Shown here one piece after another: positions 13,317 to 26,139 of a stretch of 64,000 nt of DNA (the stretch's first letter is position 1; every line of letters begins with the position of its first letter). Location: contig KN817627.1 of assembly GCA_000827495.1 (NCBI GenBank), forward strand, positions 62,001 through 126,000, in the 5' to 3' direction. The notes beneath the pieces were generated by a model. That model saw only the letters and a list, made by a program, of their open reading frames with translations. It did not search any database and was not told the origin of the DNA. The position numbers and the translations under genes are program-made. The DNA comes from Hypholoma sublateritium FD-334 SS-4. Taxonomy: Eukaryota; Basidiomycota; Agaricomycetes; Agaricales; Strophariaceae.

Positions 13317-14668
13317 TCAGGCCTCAGCTGTTGACTGACCAACAACATCTTCAACTCTTTGCTGCAATTCATCAGCAACTATGTCCCCTATTTCATAATC
13401 TTCACTTGTGCCATAGGTTTCTCTGTCGGTTTTGAGGATATCTCTAAATGCCCTACAAATGTATTGGGATGTAAGCATATCGTCGTGGAAGAAACAAGAA
13501 ACAATATGCACCTTACTATCTTAGCGGCATTGCCTTCTGCCAGCTTACGGATTAATGCGAGGCGCTGGTCAATGAAGTTCCAATATTTCTCGCCCCCATT
13601 ACATTCAACATGAATAGCACGCTAAAATGGCTCAGATGGTAGTACATAGGAAACGGGTGGTCACCTACCATGAGTGCAACTCTGGAACAGAGCTGTACAG
13701 TTGGGCGACAAGGTGTCCCGTGGACGATGACCTGCGCAAGGGCATATATGTTCATGTCTTCAGATATACTATCGCGTACCTGTAAAAGAGTAATGATTGA
13801 GTGTATGCATAATTTTCTTCATAGCTATACTTACAAGCTTTTTGACCCTTGCCCGAGTCTGAGTGAGTGAATAACTGACGGCAGTCGTAATCTTCTCCCA
13901 ATTCGAATAATCATGCTCGATACCGGAAGGCAGACCGAATCGATAGCGCTTCAATATACTCTGAAGCAGAATGATTATATGACTCATTTTCGGAACAGGA
14001 TACGCACCAGAATATGGTTCCGGGGGATATCGCCCTTATAGGCACTGATATTCACAGACAGCAAGACAGCGATAGCATAATTGTTGATGTTCGTCTTCGC
14101 CAAACAAGTTAGCATTGAGGCCATCGAGGACAAAATTGAAGCTCATACCTTCAAATCTTCTGACACTTGAAAAGGCGGTGCGGCTGATCGGTAGGTGTCG
14201 ATTTTGTTCTCTACTGAGAGCAAGGTGACGAATAGTTTGGCTTGACGGCCCAGTACGTTGTCCTAGGAAATGTTACGATGGAAAAACCAAAGTCATTAAT
14301 GAATTACTCACCTTCAAGAAAGTTTCGAGTTCGTCGCGCTGCTCAGCGCGAAGCTTCTTATGTGTTGCATAACGGAGAGTTGCAGCAGTTATATTGCCAT
14401 GCGAAGGCGGTTCCCTGACAGGAGTTTCGTCATCGGGTTCAGTATCCCCGTCTTGGTCGCCGTCGCCTTCAGATGTCCTCTTTCCCAACACTGTTTCAGG
14501 TGGCGGGCTCGACCTCATCATAGCGTCTTGCAAAGCCTGTTCCGCAGCGGAAAGGAGAATGATAGCTCCTTCCCTCTGAAGAGGACGGCGTACTTGCGAA
14601 GTAGACAGAGGCTGAGGGGTTTGAGATTGAGTAGCAGAGGCGCCAGTTAATCCTGCAGGTGAAGACAT
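13317..14668 (-). CDS. Uncharacterised Agaricomycete protein, 346 residues
   Basis: Seven exons (14668-14312, 14262-14149, 14094-14008, 13960-13835, 13779-13669, 13621-13512, 13452-13317) join without a stop to 346 residues. The N-terminal 90 residues are Ser/Pro-rich with an acidic run (DGDQDGDTEPDDE). The rest is helical and conserved-looking: NITAATLRYATHKKLRAEQRDELETFLK, KRYRFGLPSGIEHDYSNWEKI, and RLALIRKLAEG, with a polar C-terminus. I believe it belongs to a family with many copies in polypore genomes, but I know no function. It has no signal peptide, membrane span or catalytic motif that I can see. Its position next to transposons and the JmjC-like gene suggests an accessory region. 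The start at 14668 was preferred to an in-frame Met at 14944, because the intervening sequence looks non-coding. Confidence 0.75.
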
Positions 14669-15651
14669 TGTGGGTATGATTTGACACTCAAAGAAACACA
14701 ACCTTTTATATGAGAGTTTTGAGAGTGACGTAAGCCTATGAAATGACTCGAGACGATTGAAGGTGACTCCAAAATGATATTTGCAGGGTCTCAAAAACGT
14801 ACCTTTATTCCGAATGGAAATCTTGGCAATAGCGTCGGCTCTGTGATGCTTGACGTTGGTTGCTAAGTAATTGTGCAAGGAGGCAGGAGAGTTTAGCACC
14901 ATCTGGAAGAGGTCGTGTTCTATGTCGAAGCTACCGGGCAGCATTTTCCCGAGTCGACGAGGCGCACGAAGGCGCAGAGGAACGGGTTATTGTCCTGCAG
15001 TCAACATCAAAGGTGTCAATTACGCTCATTGTTGGTCTTGCATCATTGCTAATGTTGGGTACGTTGTAGCACGAGAATCATGCTGCTATATAATGAAAGA
15101 AAGAAGAAAAAGCTAGTATAAGTATCTCTTGCGACGCGCGTGCAGTGCAACTGACACACCTTACTACCATGCATAGAATTGCCAATTTGGACAAGGATAC
15201 TCAGTCGGTGAAAATACACGCCATTCAAAGCAGCATGAGCCTCCAGAAGGTCAGGACTTCCCCCCCAGATATATAAGTAACCCGGAGGCGAACAATGGTT
15301 GGTTTCGTGGGGAACTGGAAAATAGCGCCAAGTCAATATCGATGTTTCCTTACGGCTCACATGTGCATGTCTCTTGAGATTATAGAAGCGGGTGCAAATG
15401 AATAACTGAGGCCTTTGAAACGAGCATGAGAGATAGTCAAGAGATAGTGGTGAGAGAGGGAAAAGGAGTTGGCCAACTTCAAATGGAGTACTCACGTGAG
15501 AAGTCCGCCGCGGCAAAATCGCGGGAATTTATTCCATCCACGCAGTCCTTCGAAAAATCACGGTAAATTAAGCATATATAACATTGAAAGTGAAGATTGT
15601 TTTATGTATGAAGAAGGCGAAGTGGATATATATGTATGTACCAAGCACAGG
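14669..15651. other. Intergenic, no gene seen
   Basis: Nearly 1 kb upstream of the 346-residue gene and downstream of the JmjC-like gene. It should hold the promoter of the former. A 155-codon minus-strand open frame (15516-15049) has no protein-like features and no splice partners. Confidence 0.45.
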
Positions 15652-18600
15652 TCAACCTAATCGGGTGCGCTTGGGTAGATGTTTACCCGCAGAGAAATAC
15701 TTCTTCAATTCAGGGATGACCAGCGACGATTCCAAGTTTTGACGATCCCGTTGAGCACTGAAGTAGCATTCATCTAGTTTGGTAACACCAGCAGAGAAGA
15801 AATCTGAGGCAAAGTATGAGTTAGCATAACATATCTGAGAATCCAAATATGTATATACCGTCTGGGAGACTTGTCCACTTTTGCCGGACCTCCGGAAGCC
15901 ATCGAACAGAATATGCATCTTGATTTGAAAGCGAAAGTGAATCAGAAGGCAATAGATGCCGTTCCATCCATAAAGAAGAGATCTGAGGATCGATCTCCAC
16001 GATATTGTTGATCTGCTTCATGAGCATCTCCAGCGTGCAATTTGCCTCTAAGTCAAGCCGCGAAGAATTTGCCCATTCTTTGTACTCCGCCAAGCTTTGG
16101 GTAATCTGAACAAAAAATAGAGATGGCAAGTCGTTGATAGTATCACCTCCGGGGCCAGTGATCACAGAGCAGTGGCGAATCCAATCGATGAGACGCAATG
16201 CGACTCCACGGGCATAACAAACGGCAAATCGTTCATTGAGGGGAATGCTGTTCAATTCATGGTCAAGGAGGGTTTGCTGATTCCGGTCCGGTTTTGTGTC
16301 TTCTTTTTGAGTCGGCGCACAATAAGTCCTGAAATCGAGGACATTGCCCAAGATAACAAGCACGCAAGCTGACAGTAGGTTCATCACGCCATCGATGTCG
16401 TTGATGTTTGGCAAATGAGTAGCAGCGGGATCTAAATTGAGAACGTTTATTAGAAAGAAAAAGACCGTTGAGAGAGGGAAAGTATACCAGAATCAGGAAT
16501 CTCATCTTCGACCAGCCCCATATAATAAAAAAGGATTATACGCCGCAACAAAATGCGAGTGGGGTGCGATGTGTTGGTGAGGAACTTGTGTAATACGAAT
16601 GAGTGGATGAGGCCTTGGAGTGTCCCTTGCATATTGTTTGTGAGGTAATAATGACCTCCAAGGCATATCAAATGCTCATAACTAATGACAAAATGAGGCT
16701 GGCTGGGCAACATGAAACTTTGTCAAGGTATTTAGCAATAAAGTTCATAGGATATAACAGTAAAACCTACAGTCTATCATGACGCCGCATAGCTATAGCC
16801 TCGAAGTCATAAGCAGATGAACGCAAGACTTCGTTAAGACGGAAACGATTGTCCAGGAAAAATTTAATGGAAGACAGAGGATTACCAGACCGTTGTCGAA
16901 GGAATCCCCACACCTTTCCTCCATCCGCCACCCAGATGTCGGTACCTAAGCCTTCGCAGTCAACATGCACGAAGGATATGGAATTTTTAAGGCCAACAAG
17001 GGCCCACCGCATGTGTTCGGTTGGGTAAGAAGACGCTTGGTCAATATGATGATGGCCCCGTGTTACATCCCATGCGTGGAGATCAGTCGCATACTCGGTG
17101 GGCTCTGTATTACCATCGTATGATGGAAGATCCAAGGCATTTAATATCTTTCCCGACGGATGCCGATTGTCCCATATATCGCGCACACGACCGCTCACAA
17201 CCGTTGCACCGCAGTCGCCGTTGGATGGCTTGATCGAATAGTCTGAGGAAAAACACGGAATAAATTCAGTATATCGACGCGTAAAGAGTGAGGATAAAGT
17301 ACCACTGATTGAAATTTGCCGCGACTGCGTGCCAGCAACTTTCCTCAGACCGTCTTCATTGAAGGATATATTTTCCTTAAGAGGCCATCCGGTGACAATA
17401 ATGTTCTTCTGCCCCAACTCCTGCTGCATTTGGACGGACGTGAGGGCTTTCCAAGCTTCATATGTGTATGATTTTATAATGGAATCACTTGGCCGCGCAA
17501 CATGAATCGGCTGGCCATCAACATAGGACGCTTCGACCCGACTGTAAAACTGACGAAATCTTTCGTGATAAACTCCAAACTTGAAGAAAATGAACAACAG
17601 AGCAGCCATCAATGTTTTGGAACTTACGTGGAAACTGGGATTGAACGAAATAGGTTCACCGTTCACATCAAAAAAGGTATAAGATCTGTCCCCTTCGACT
17701 GGAGGACTTGACTCGGCAAAAAGAGATATCTCTTCCTTTTTCATCTGCAAAGGAGTTTCAGCACCCGCAAATTGAAGGAAGGATTCCCCTACATATTCCT
17801 TGATCACCGTTGGTTCGAATAACGACGCGATTTCGTCTACGTCAATGGGATTTTCTTTCGATCCCAGTCTTCTCATGGAAATAGGAGAGGAAGATCGATG
17901 ACGCTTCAGAGCGTTGGAAACACTGGGACCTGAAGATCGCGCTCTTTCTTTTGGACCAAGACTGCCCCTATTCGATGGCGTAGACTTTTTGGAGGCTCCA
18001 ATCGATGCGGATGAATGTGGCTGAGTATTCAGTAGGAGCCTAGAATGTGTCCCCTTCGGAATGTGTTTCTTAAACGTTGAATACTTTCTGTCAGAATTGG
18101 TATTGTTGTCAACATCAGATGTTTCTGAAGATTCACTGGACGTAGTATTGGCTAATAATCACATGAGATGATGATATGTGTCCCGGGCAAAGACACAACG
18201 CACCATGAAGCTTCCTCGCAATTGGTTTCACAGTCGGTACATCTTCGTCTCGACTTGGGTTGCTCATTGAGTCTTCCTCTGAATCCTCACTGAAGGCTAA
18301 CAAAATCTTGGAAATTAGGGAATTTTTCTGGGAGATGCTCATCAGACTGACCGTCATCTGAACTTCCAGCATAGGGTTGACAAGTATCAGGCCTATCGGA
18401 ACCAGTTTCCATGGAGTCGAGAAATGTGACAGGCCTATCACCTTGACCATCGTCGGATGATTGGGTATTATCGCGTTCATCAGGATCGCTCAATGTGCTG
18501 TCCGATTCTGAGCTATTGTCCGAGCTGCTCAAATTGACAGGTAATTCTATCGGTTGTGAGGACCGCGTCGGCGAAGATATTGACAAGCGGCTGTACATAT

Positions 18601-20471
18601 CGACAGTTTCAAGGATCTGTTCAGAGGGAAACATCTCGGAGTGGACAGGGGTTTCGACCTGTTCACGAAGAGAGGGCGTCAAGCAGGCGGCACTAGTCCA
18701 GACCGACCTACCGCGGGGGGCGACGGGATCTCCAAGGTTTCCCACTTGCGACAATGGCGGGAGTATTAGTCCTTGCTGCTGAGCATTGTAGCTATCGTGA
18801 ATTGGAAGTGATGTTGCGACACTTCTCATCGGGGCTATTTGAGAAAGCAAAGGGGGCATGGGCAAGTTGTTGAAGGGGTGTACCGACGGCCATGTCAATT
18901 GGGGATTGGTAAAAGACTGATCCATTAAGAGCGCCCTTGACCCAGTACTTGCGAGTGGGGAAGATGGCCCAATAGCAGGTGGCGAATCTGTTTGTTGCGA
19001 GGAAGAGGTAGGAGCATATTTCATTCCTATTGTCGACATTCGTTTGATTAGGAGGAGGACCAAGATCGGAGAAAAAGAAAAAGAACATACGCGGTCCAAG
19101 TGCAAACCACTGTTTATCGGCATCACAGTTGGATGCTATATCAATATCGGGCCAAGGGAGGGAATCGGATAAATCACGCAGCACTGTGTGAACAGAGGTG
19201 TGGCCCTCAGCCAGACGAAAAATGGCATCCCAAATCAAGTTTTCAACAGCTAAGATACGAGATGTTTTATGGGCGCCCAGTCTGGCGGCCATATCGATGA
19301 CATTTCGGCGATGAAAAGATTTTGTTGACAGCCGTATTGTCACCAAAAGATATAAAGGTGATATCATAACAGCTAGCTGGAACGGCGACCGAGAACCGAC
19401 TTGAGCAGGTGACGAAGTGTATCCTTCTGTTTGACAGTCCCTGATGAAAGAATCGAATGCTACTTTGAACTGCTCGTAAGATTCTTCATCTTGGAATCCA
19501 CTGCTTGGATTGGTTTTCCTGGATATTAAAGAAGGAACGAAAAAGACATACCCAGGTGGCACAGTAGGCATTTTTGCGGGGAGTTCTGGTAGGATCCCTT
19601 CACGGAATGGAATATTCTTCAGCGCAGCCACATGAATAGCTGCCAGGAGAAAATTCTCTTCAATTGCGAGATATCTCGTCGTGGCATTATTCCTGGAAGC
19701 CATATGGATCAGGGAGAACAGGGGATTTGAGAATGAGCGAAAGGGTGGGATATCTGTAGTTTCATTCTTTTGAACTAATTTTTGAAAACTTATGGCTAGA
19801 TTTGGCCAATCTTGGAGACGGGAAAATGCCTAGTAGAGGATATCAGGAAGGAAACACGACACAAATCGCAAACTCACATCAAGGTCTTCTTTGGTACTCG
19901 GCGGCCCTGGCAGAAACATAGACGCCGTGGGGGAGGAAATTGGTATTTGCGAAACGCATTGCGCACGGAGGGAAATGATTTCGAAGAATCTGTATGCGCA
20001 CAATACAGAGCAGAGCTTTTGAAAGTCGTATGAGCTCAATGCCGGTTCATGTGAAGCTTTGATGAAATAGTTCGGCTCCGGCTCCGTGGTTTCAAACATG
20101 CTGACGCCCAACAACCGTCGGATATCGTTCATGTGCGGATTGCCGACGAAGTGGAGTAGCGCATCCTCAAAGTTATGTAACGACGATATGAAAAACTACG
20201 TATTGCATTGTGTAGATCGAGTATTTCAGGAGAATAAAGGACTTACCTTGAACGCAGTTAACTTCTCGCAATGAGCCAGGAGCGATTCAGGATTCAATAC
20301 CAACGCGTCCGAATACCACGAAAATTCTGCCAAGATAGTTGAGTAGAGGCGTCGCTGAGACGTTGCTACATTCACCAATCAGCATGAGGAGGTATAAATT
20401 TAGACAAAGATCGTACCAACACTAGAGTCATATCGAATGAAACGCGGCAGAAACTCAGGCTCGCTCGACAT
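15652..20471 (-). CDS. JmjC/cupin-like domain protein with long disordered middle
   Basis: Exons from 20471 (MSSEPEFLPRFIRYDSS) to the stop at 15652 join in frame; I checked the junctions at 20417/20365, 20247/20195, near 19090/19030, 18350/18300 and 18200/18150. The product is roughly 1,200 residues. The N-terminal 350 residues are helical (LAIEENFLLAAIHVAALKN). A Ser/Asp/Pro-rich disordered region and a basic stretch (KRHRSSSPISMRRLGSKE) follow. The C-terminal half has a JmjC-like fold: FVHVDCEGLGTDIWVADGGKVWG gives a His-x-Asp metal pair and the Lys expected to bind 2-oxoglutarate, and CLGGHYYL supplies a likely distal His. A helical tail (LGNVLDFRTY, RFAVCYARG) follows. If active it would be an Fe(II)/2-oxoglutarate dioxygenase; its substrate is unknown. 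I believe the family is expanded in polypores. Catalytic activity is inference. Confidence 0.75.
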
Positions 20472-21610
20472 GAAGGGATATATTAAAGGCTTTACGAGAG
20501 TTTCCACAGGGTCTGATCTGAGCAATCACGTGCTCGACCACTCGAGCTCGGCTGAGAATGTTCCCACGGATCAAGATATGGATGACATTCATTTCCTTGC
20601 TTGCAAGGGCTTTGTTAATCTAATCGTTTTCTACAATATCTCTGCTTCGCTCAAGATGGACCCTTGTCTACATTTAAATTCAACCTTTCTGCGCGCTCCT
20701 GGCCCCATGCTCTGCCTCATCGATCATCGACATCCCTTACACCCACTCCCAGGCTGTCCGTGACGTCTCAGCGCAGGCACGGTATCGATCCTGCTCACCG
20801 GCGCTCGTGACGTTTAACCGAAGGGGATGCGGCGGCGCGTCAATTTATCTAAGCGAAGAACGGCGTCAGCCAGACTCAGTCAAGGCTTCAACTACCACCA
20901 CAACCTCGCTCTCCCAAGTCTATCAGACCCACAAACCGCGTTGTCCGCAGAAAACCATAATACGCCAACGAAGCTCGGGCCGTTGAACTTTGCACGGTGA
21001 GTAATTATATATCTCTATTACCAGTTGATCATCGACGCAGGAGACGCGCGGCGCTTTCGCCGCACGGACAAGCTAATTTGGACAAAAAACATAGAGCGTG
21101 TGCGCGAAATGACGCGTTAATTCACCTTAACAAGACCGCGCTGCATCAACACCGCTAGGTTACACATGCCGCACACGCTTGAAAGTGTGCCTGGAACCGA
21201 AGACGAGGCGTGCGTCATGCACCACGGGGACGCAGCGCAGCGTGTACATCCCAGCCGTGACCGTATACACGACGGACACGCACCAGTGTCCAGTCCACAT
21301 CGCACACGTACGCAGGGTGGTGACTGGGCCCGAATTCCCTAACCGTACACCCAACACCTCTCCACGCCGCTTCGCGTCCTTGCTCCCCTGCTCCCGACAC
21401 TCCGCGTCTCTTCGATGCGGGAGACGCGCGGCGCAATACAAATTGTATGCAAAATGACGCGTTTATAAGACTGCGCACAGCCGACACCTCCAGTGATACA
21501 TGCCGCACACGCAATTCCCCCAGTTGAAGCGAACTACTCATCCTCAATTTCCAGCTTAAACGAAAGAATCTGTGGCGATATCATACAATAAAGACACTGT
21601 ACAGTACCTA
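20472..21610. repeat. Intergenic region with two diverged direct repeats
   Basis: About 1.1 kb between the JmjC-like gene and the stop of the zinc-finger gene. A block at about 21041-21183 recurs at about 21418-21512: both have GAGACGCGCGGCGC, then AAATGACGCGTT, an AAGAC(C/T)GCGC stretch, and ACATGCCGCACACGC. The spacing is about 370 bp. GC is higher than in the flanking genes. I see no coding sequence; it may be the remains of a small repeat. Confidence 0.5.
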
Positions 21611-24600
21611 TCATACAGCCGTGGACATGTCCTTATCAGCTCCAGCCTCCTCTGCCTCCGTGTCTGATCTTGCTCGTTTCTTTGGTATCGCGGACTCCAT
21701 CCTGTCCGAGTCTGCTGTATCTTTTTCGCCCTTCTTCTTCTGTGCTGCGCGTGCATCTAGCTTGGCTTTCTGTGTAGCTCGAAGTCTCCGCGCAAATTCA
21801 TTATGTTTTTCCCTTCGAATCTCGGGTGGATAGAGAGGAATCGGAGCAACCAGTGAACGTTGCAAAGCTGCTCGAAGGCGGTGTACGTTGTGGAAGGCAT
21901 GCGTATTGATGACAAAACGTTCAATTGGTTTGTGTTCGATATATGTTTTGAATAAGCCCGATTGGACTCGCTCCTGTATCAGCGGCTGTCTGCCTGATGC
22001 CGTGCAATTCGCGAGCGGACAATCGTGTTGCACATTGTAAAGAAATGCGATTTCCTGTACGTTAGCGGAGATTATATCGGCAAAAATAACGGCCACAGGA
22101 ATGTACATACTTTAGAGGGAATGATAGCATAAATCGGTTGTTCATGGCGACGAGCAAGCATTGGCATTCCGAAGATTTCATGTCGATTACTACAGACCTC
22201 AAAAAGGTCGAGCACAACAACAGCACGTTTACCTCTGTGTTCCGCCAAAATTTCAACAATGCGACCCGTCACAGATTGTGTGGCCTGATTTCGGAAAGAC
22301 ATTGAGTTCAATAGATCGAGATAATTGATCTGACTTGCATTGAAAGGTGATGTCGCAAAGATCCATGATCCTGCTAAACACTGATCTCCAGAATTTGCAA
22401 TAACAAATCGGCAGGTAGTCCACAGCGAATTGACGTCTTCCGCAGTGTTCATGGCCTTAGCGCCTTTTGTCTGGTGCCAAGGGACGTATTTTCGACTGTC
22501 GATCTTCCGATTTGCATCGCGTTTGAGTGGCTCCAATTTAAAAGAGCCTGAACGTCGTCGTAAGAGCAAAAAATATTTGTAGTCGAAATGAAAGACTTAC
22601 CACTAACAGGCTTTTCATTGCTGGTCCAACCTACGAGAGCCTGAAGGGTTGGATGCTCATGAATAAAGTTCCGGACAGAGACCCCTGATCTCCTCCATTC
22701 GCCGTCGCCAGCAAGCCACCAGCCACCGGTGAGACGATTTTTTAACAGTTCTTGACTGGCCAATTGAAAGGCTATGTCTCGACTTGGTGCGAGGTGATTT
22801 GAATAGATAGAACAGAACCTAAAAATACCATGGAAACACTCAAAGGTCTCCGTTGCAACACCGACCAGAGGTCCAAAGCGGCGAATGTCTTCTTTCAAAT
22901 GCACAAGAAGATGGAGTTTCAACTTGCATGTCATTTTAGATGGGTCGATAATAGCAAATAGGTCGAGGACATTTGCGGCCGCAATTTCAACATCTGACTG
23001 GAAACAAAAAAGTGAGAAATACCACACGACAACACTAAATTCTAGACATACAAGATATTCTTCCATATTTGATATTTCTGGTATCCATAACAGAGCAGTA
23101 AGCTCTCCCACTGCTTTAGTAAGGAGAAATCGAGTGGCGTCTACAAGATCATAGACGTGAAATGTATTGACCTGCACAATAGTCTTGAACTGCCGTCCAA
23201 TGAGTGAATTGGCGTATTGCATGATGTAATTAGCTCTGATTGCATGTATAGACAGCCCAGATGTCTCAGTGGATTGCAAACGAGTTGCGTAAATCTCTTT
23301 TTGCCTGGCTGTCCATGGACTGTGAGAGTCATGCCACAGGTACTTCGCTATTCCCAGGAGTATAGTATGAAGGATTTCCACCGGGGTATCGACAGCAGGA
23401 TCAAAACCTATCAAATATCAATATCAGATAGGACCAGAGGCTAGAGCTGACAGTGAAATGTCCATTACCAGGTATGTTCAGAAATGGATTATAAACATCA
23501 TTTTTACGCTCCTGCACCCAGGCAAGCAGTTCATTCTGGATATCAGCCGGAGTCCGTTCAGGGTGTTCTTTGCGCAATGTTCGTGCTCGATCTATTAGGT
23601 AGTCTATCCAATGTTGGGTGTACGCATCTTTGATACCGGTCTTAGTCTGATGATGTTGTACGTGTTGGGCAACGCCCAAGCACGCTAATTGGACCTGGTG
23701 TTCGACATCCGAGGCAATTTCGCTGGCAGTACGAGGTTCACCGGGCTGAGTGGTTGAATTTACTTAGTAATCATGAAAGTAGGGTACGGTTGTTGCCTAT
23801 ACATACCTTGAAGAGATCATGAAACCCAGTGTCTGATTCTTTGGTTTCGTGCGTCCCACCAGCATGGCATTTCCGACATAGTTGGTTGCCATTTCCACCG
23901 ATGTGGCCGCAAATTTCACTTTGGCCAGGGTTGTCCCCCGGTCCACAATTGACATTTATCTTGAATCGCATCTGTATGCCGGATTTCCCATGACGAACCT
24001 TCACAGGGTTCTTATGTGTAGACCTATAAATTGATTACTACCCGGAGGCAGCATGCAAATGAATTCGATATACTCAATAATCTGTTTAATGCCGTGAAAC
24101 TGTTCAGGAACGCTAGCGACTGGCGACGTTGATACAAAATGTATGTAGAATTCTTGTTGAAGAAATTGGCGGGGTAGGTTTCGGTGAGTGATATATATAC
24201 TCCAATGTTTATTCCAACTTTTAGATCGGTTGGCAGACACGTCATCTCCAAAGACATCTATCCAGCTGCAATACAGGGGATCGCCCTCTGCTAACACACG
24301 ATCTGGGTTGGGCATGCGTGCGGGATATCCAGATTCTATAGATGTACCTATTGCACATGAGCCGGCATTGATCTGCAGCGTAAATATGTGACTCACTGTT
24401 CCAGAGAGGAAGCAAACCTATATCTTTCAAGTGCAGAAAGTTGTCTTGTAAATCAGATGCCTGTACGACAACTGTTTTGCCATCAGCTACGTTTGCGGCA
24501 CCCTGTAGTGCATTTAACATCCCGGGCTAATCATAATTGCAATTTTTAGCGAAAGTCTAAGTACCTGTTGATCAAATTGAACGGCATATGCATCTGAACA

Positions 24601-25958
24601 GACATTGCCACCCTCGTCCTCCAGCCATCGTACCGGAATAACAAAAGAACCGTTTTTGAGGCGTGCAACTTCATCAATGTAGTAGTGACAGTCGCCGGCA
24701 TCGTACATTGGACTTAGCAAGTGTGGATCCACATCCTTTCTCCATTTCTGCGCGTGATAAACCTCGGATACGATATTGTCCTGGGGAATAACTGGATAGC
24801 GATGGATATGGTCGCACACCGCAGGATTAGCCCAGTCCTACTTAGAATCAACCGTTGTAGTCTGAACTTGAATGCTGCAAAGACAGTAATATTGCTCACC
24901 ATCGCCACCAGTGCACGGGGATCATTCATAGAATAGACATTACCTTTAGAGGATTTATGTTGTGTGGTTGACATGCCGGTTGACTGTCGGAGAGAGGCTT
25001 GTACCTGACGAAGATGGTATAAAGTGGGGACGTCACGAGCACCACCTTCACGGAGTACCCAGAGAAAAGCGTTCATTAGCGTGTTGGATATTCGCAGCCT
25101 AGGGAGGTTGTCAAGGATGTCAAGGAGAAAGATCTGCAAAAAAGACGGCACGCTTAATCATTGGTATGAAGATTAAAGAGTATAACCACCATTTTTGAAC
25201 CATAAGGTGACCAGGAATTATCATGAGTCTTCGATTGTTTGCTACCTTGTGGCTCTTCAGCAAGTACGTCTGCCACATCAGGCGCATTGATGTCTATCGA
25301 AAACGTTGAAATGTGTTTGAAGAATATGATGAGATATACTGACGTGCGTTGCGCAGTAATTCGGATAGGATGTCATCTTGCTCCAGTTCGTCCAAGAGCA
25401 CCTCAGCATCATTTACAGAGTCCTCGGCAAGAAAATCTGCTCCATGCCAAAGGTCGAATTCGGCAGACTCCCGTTCTAGACGCTTTCGTTCTTCCGCTGC
25501 AGCAAGTGTATGGTCCATTCCTGCACAAAAATCCTCCTGGCCAAGGACGTAGCGGTCCCACATTTCTTGCTCCTGCTCGCTTCGTCGAGGAGCGCGTGAG
25601 GTTGTAGTACTTTTGGGTTTGATCGTTGAAGACAGTATGAGAAAGTCCATGTGCTCTTCCATTACAATTTCCTCTTGCATAGACTGCTCTGCAGCTCTTT
25701 GGGCAGATTTGTCAACTTCTCGAGCTTCGATGGACTTGGCATGATTGTCCGACTTCAGGTGGTTTGCTATGCTTCCCTTATTGATCCACCCACTGCCATT
25801 TTGTTGGCGCGCCGCAAGACATACAGTGCATCGGGCCTTCAGGCCGTCGTCAGAAATTTCTATATCTAAGAATTATTTAATTGGAGCTGCAGATAATGAT
25901 AAGCTTCAAGAACTTACAAGCAGGCCATGTATTCGTTGGCTTCCGTCCCCTTGCCATT
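21611..25958 (-). CDS. Large zinc-finger gene of a multi-copy, transposon-related-looking family
   Basis: Many short exons run from ATG 25958 ([13 protein letters not shown]) to the stop at 21611. The first exons give a single BED/C2H2-like finger: [10 protein letters not shown], then [11 protein letters not shown]. An acidic region follows ([18 protein letters not shown]). The central part has [20 protein letters not shown] near 24270, [15 protein letters not shown], then a Cys-rich block near 23860-23960 ([15 protein letters not shown] and [14 protein letters not shown]). Next comes [19 protein letters not shown] near 23390, [31 protein letters not shown] and [10 protein letters not shown]. 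The tail is Lys/Arg-rich. I recognise the arrangement from many near-identical predicted proteins in polypores; the FGDD segment and the overall layout recall fungal DNA-transposon proteins (Plavaka-like), but I cannot place it in a named superfamily. It is not a KDZ transposase as far as I can tell. No stop interrupts the conserved blocks. Confidence 0.65.
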
Positions 25959-26139
25959 TTTCAGAACCATGCCGCCAATTGTTCCAATTATATGTTTTCG
26001 GTCCGAACAACGATGTGGTGACTAAGCAAGCTCAATTGCACGAGCTCAAGGTACGGAACCTGTGATGTGTGACGCGTGACGTTTCAAGTTTTGTCAATAC
26101 GTGGGCAACCCTGACTTGTCATCGCCACCTTTCATCATA

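Noticed and set aside
14669..14944. N-terminal extension of the 346-residue protein to 14944
   Set aside because: The extra residues look non-coding, and ATG 14668 begins the recognisable Ser/Pro-rich start.
21611..25958. KDZ-type transposase
   Set aside because: The hallmark KDZ motifs that I know are not visible; only a general transposon-like layout is supported.
26101..26139. Upstream start of the deaminase at 26101
   Set aside because: It would need a GTG start; the first ATG in frame is at 26140.
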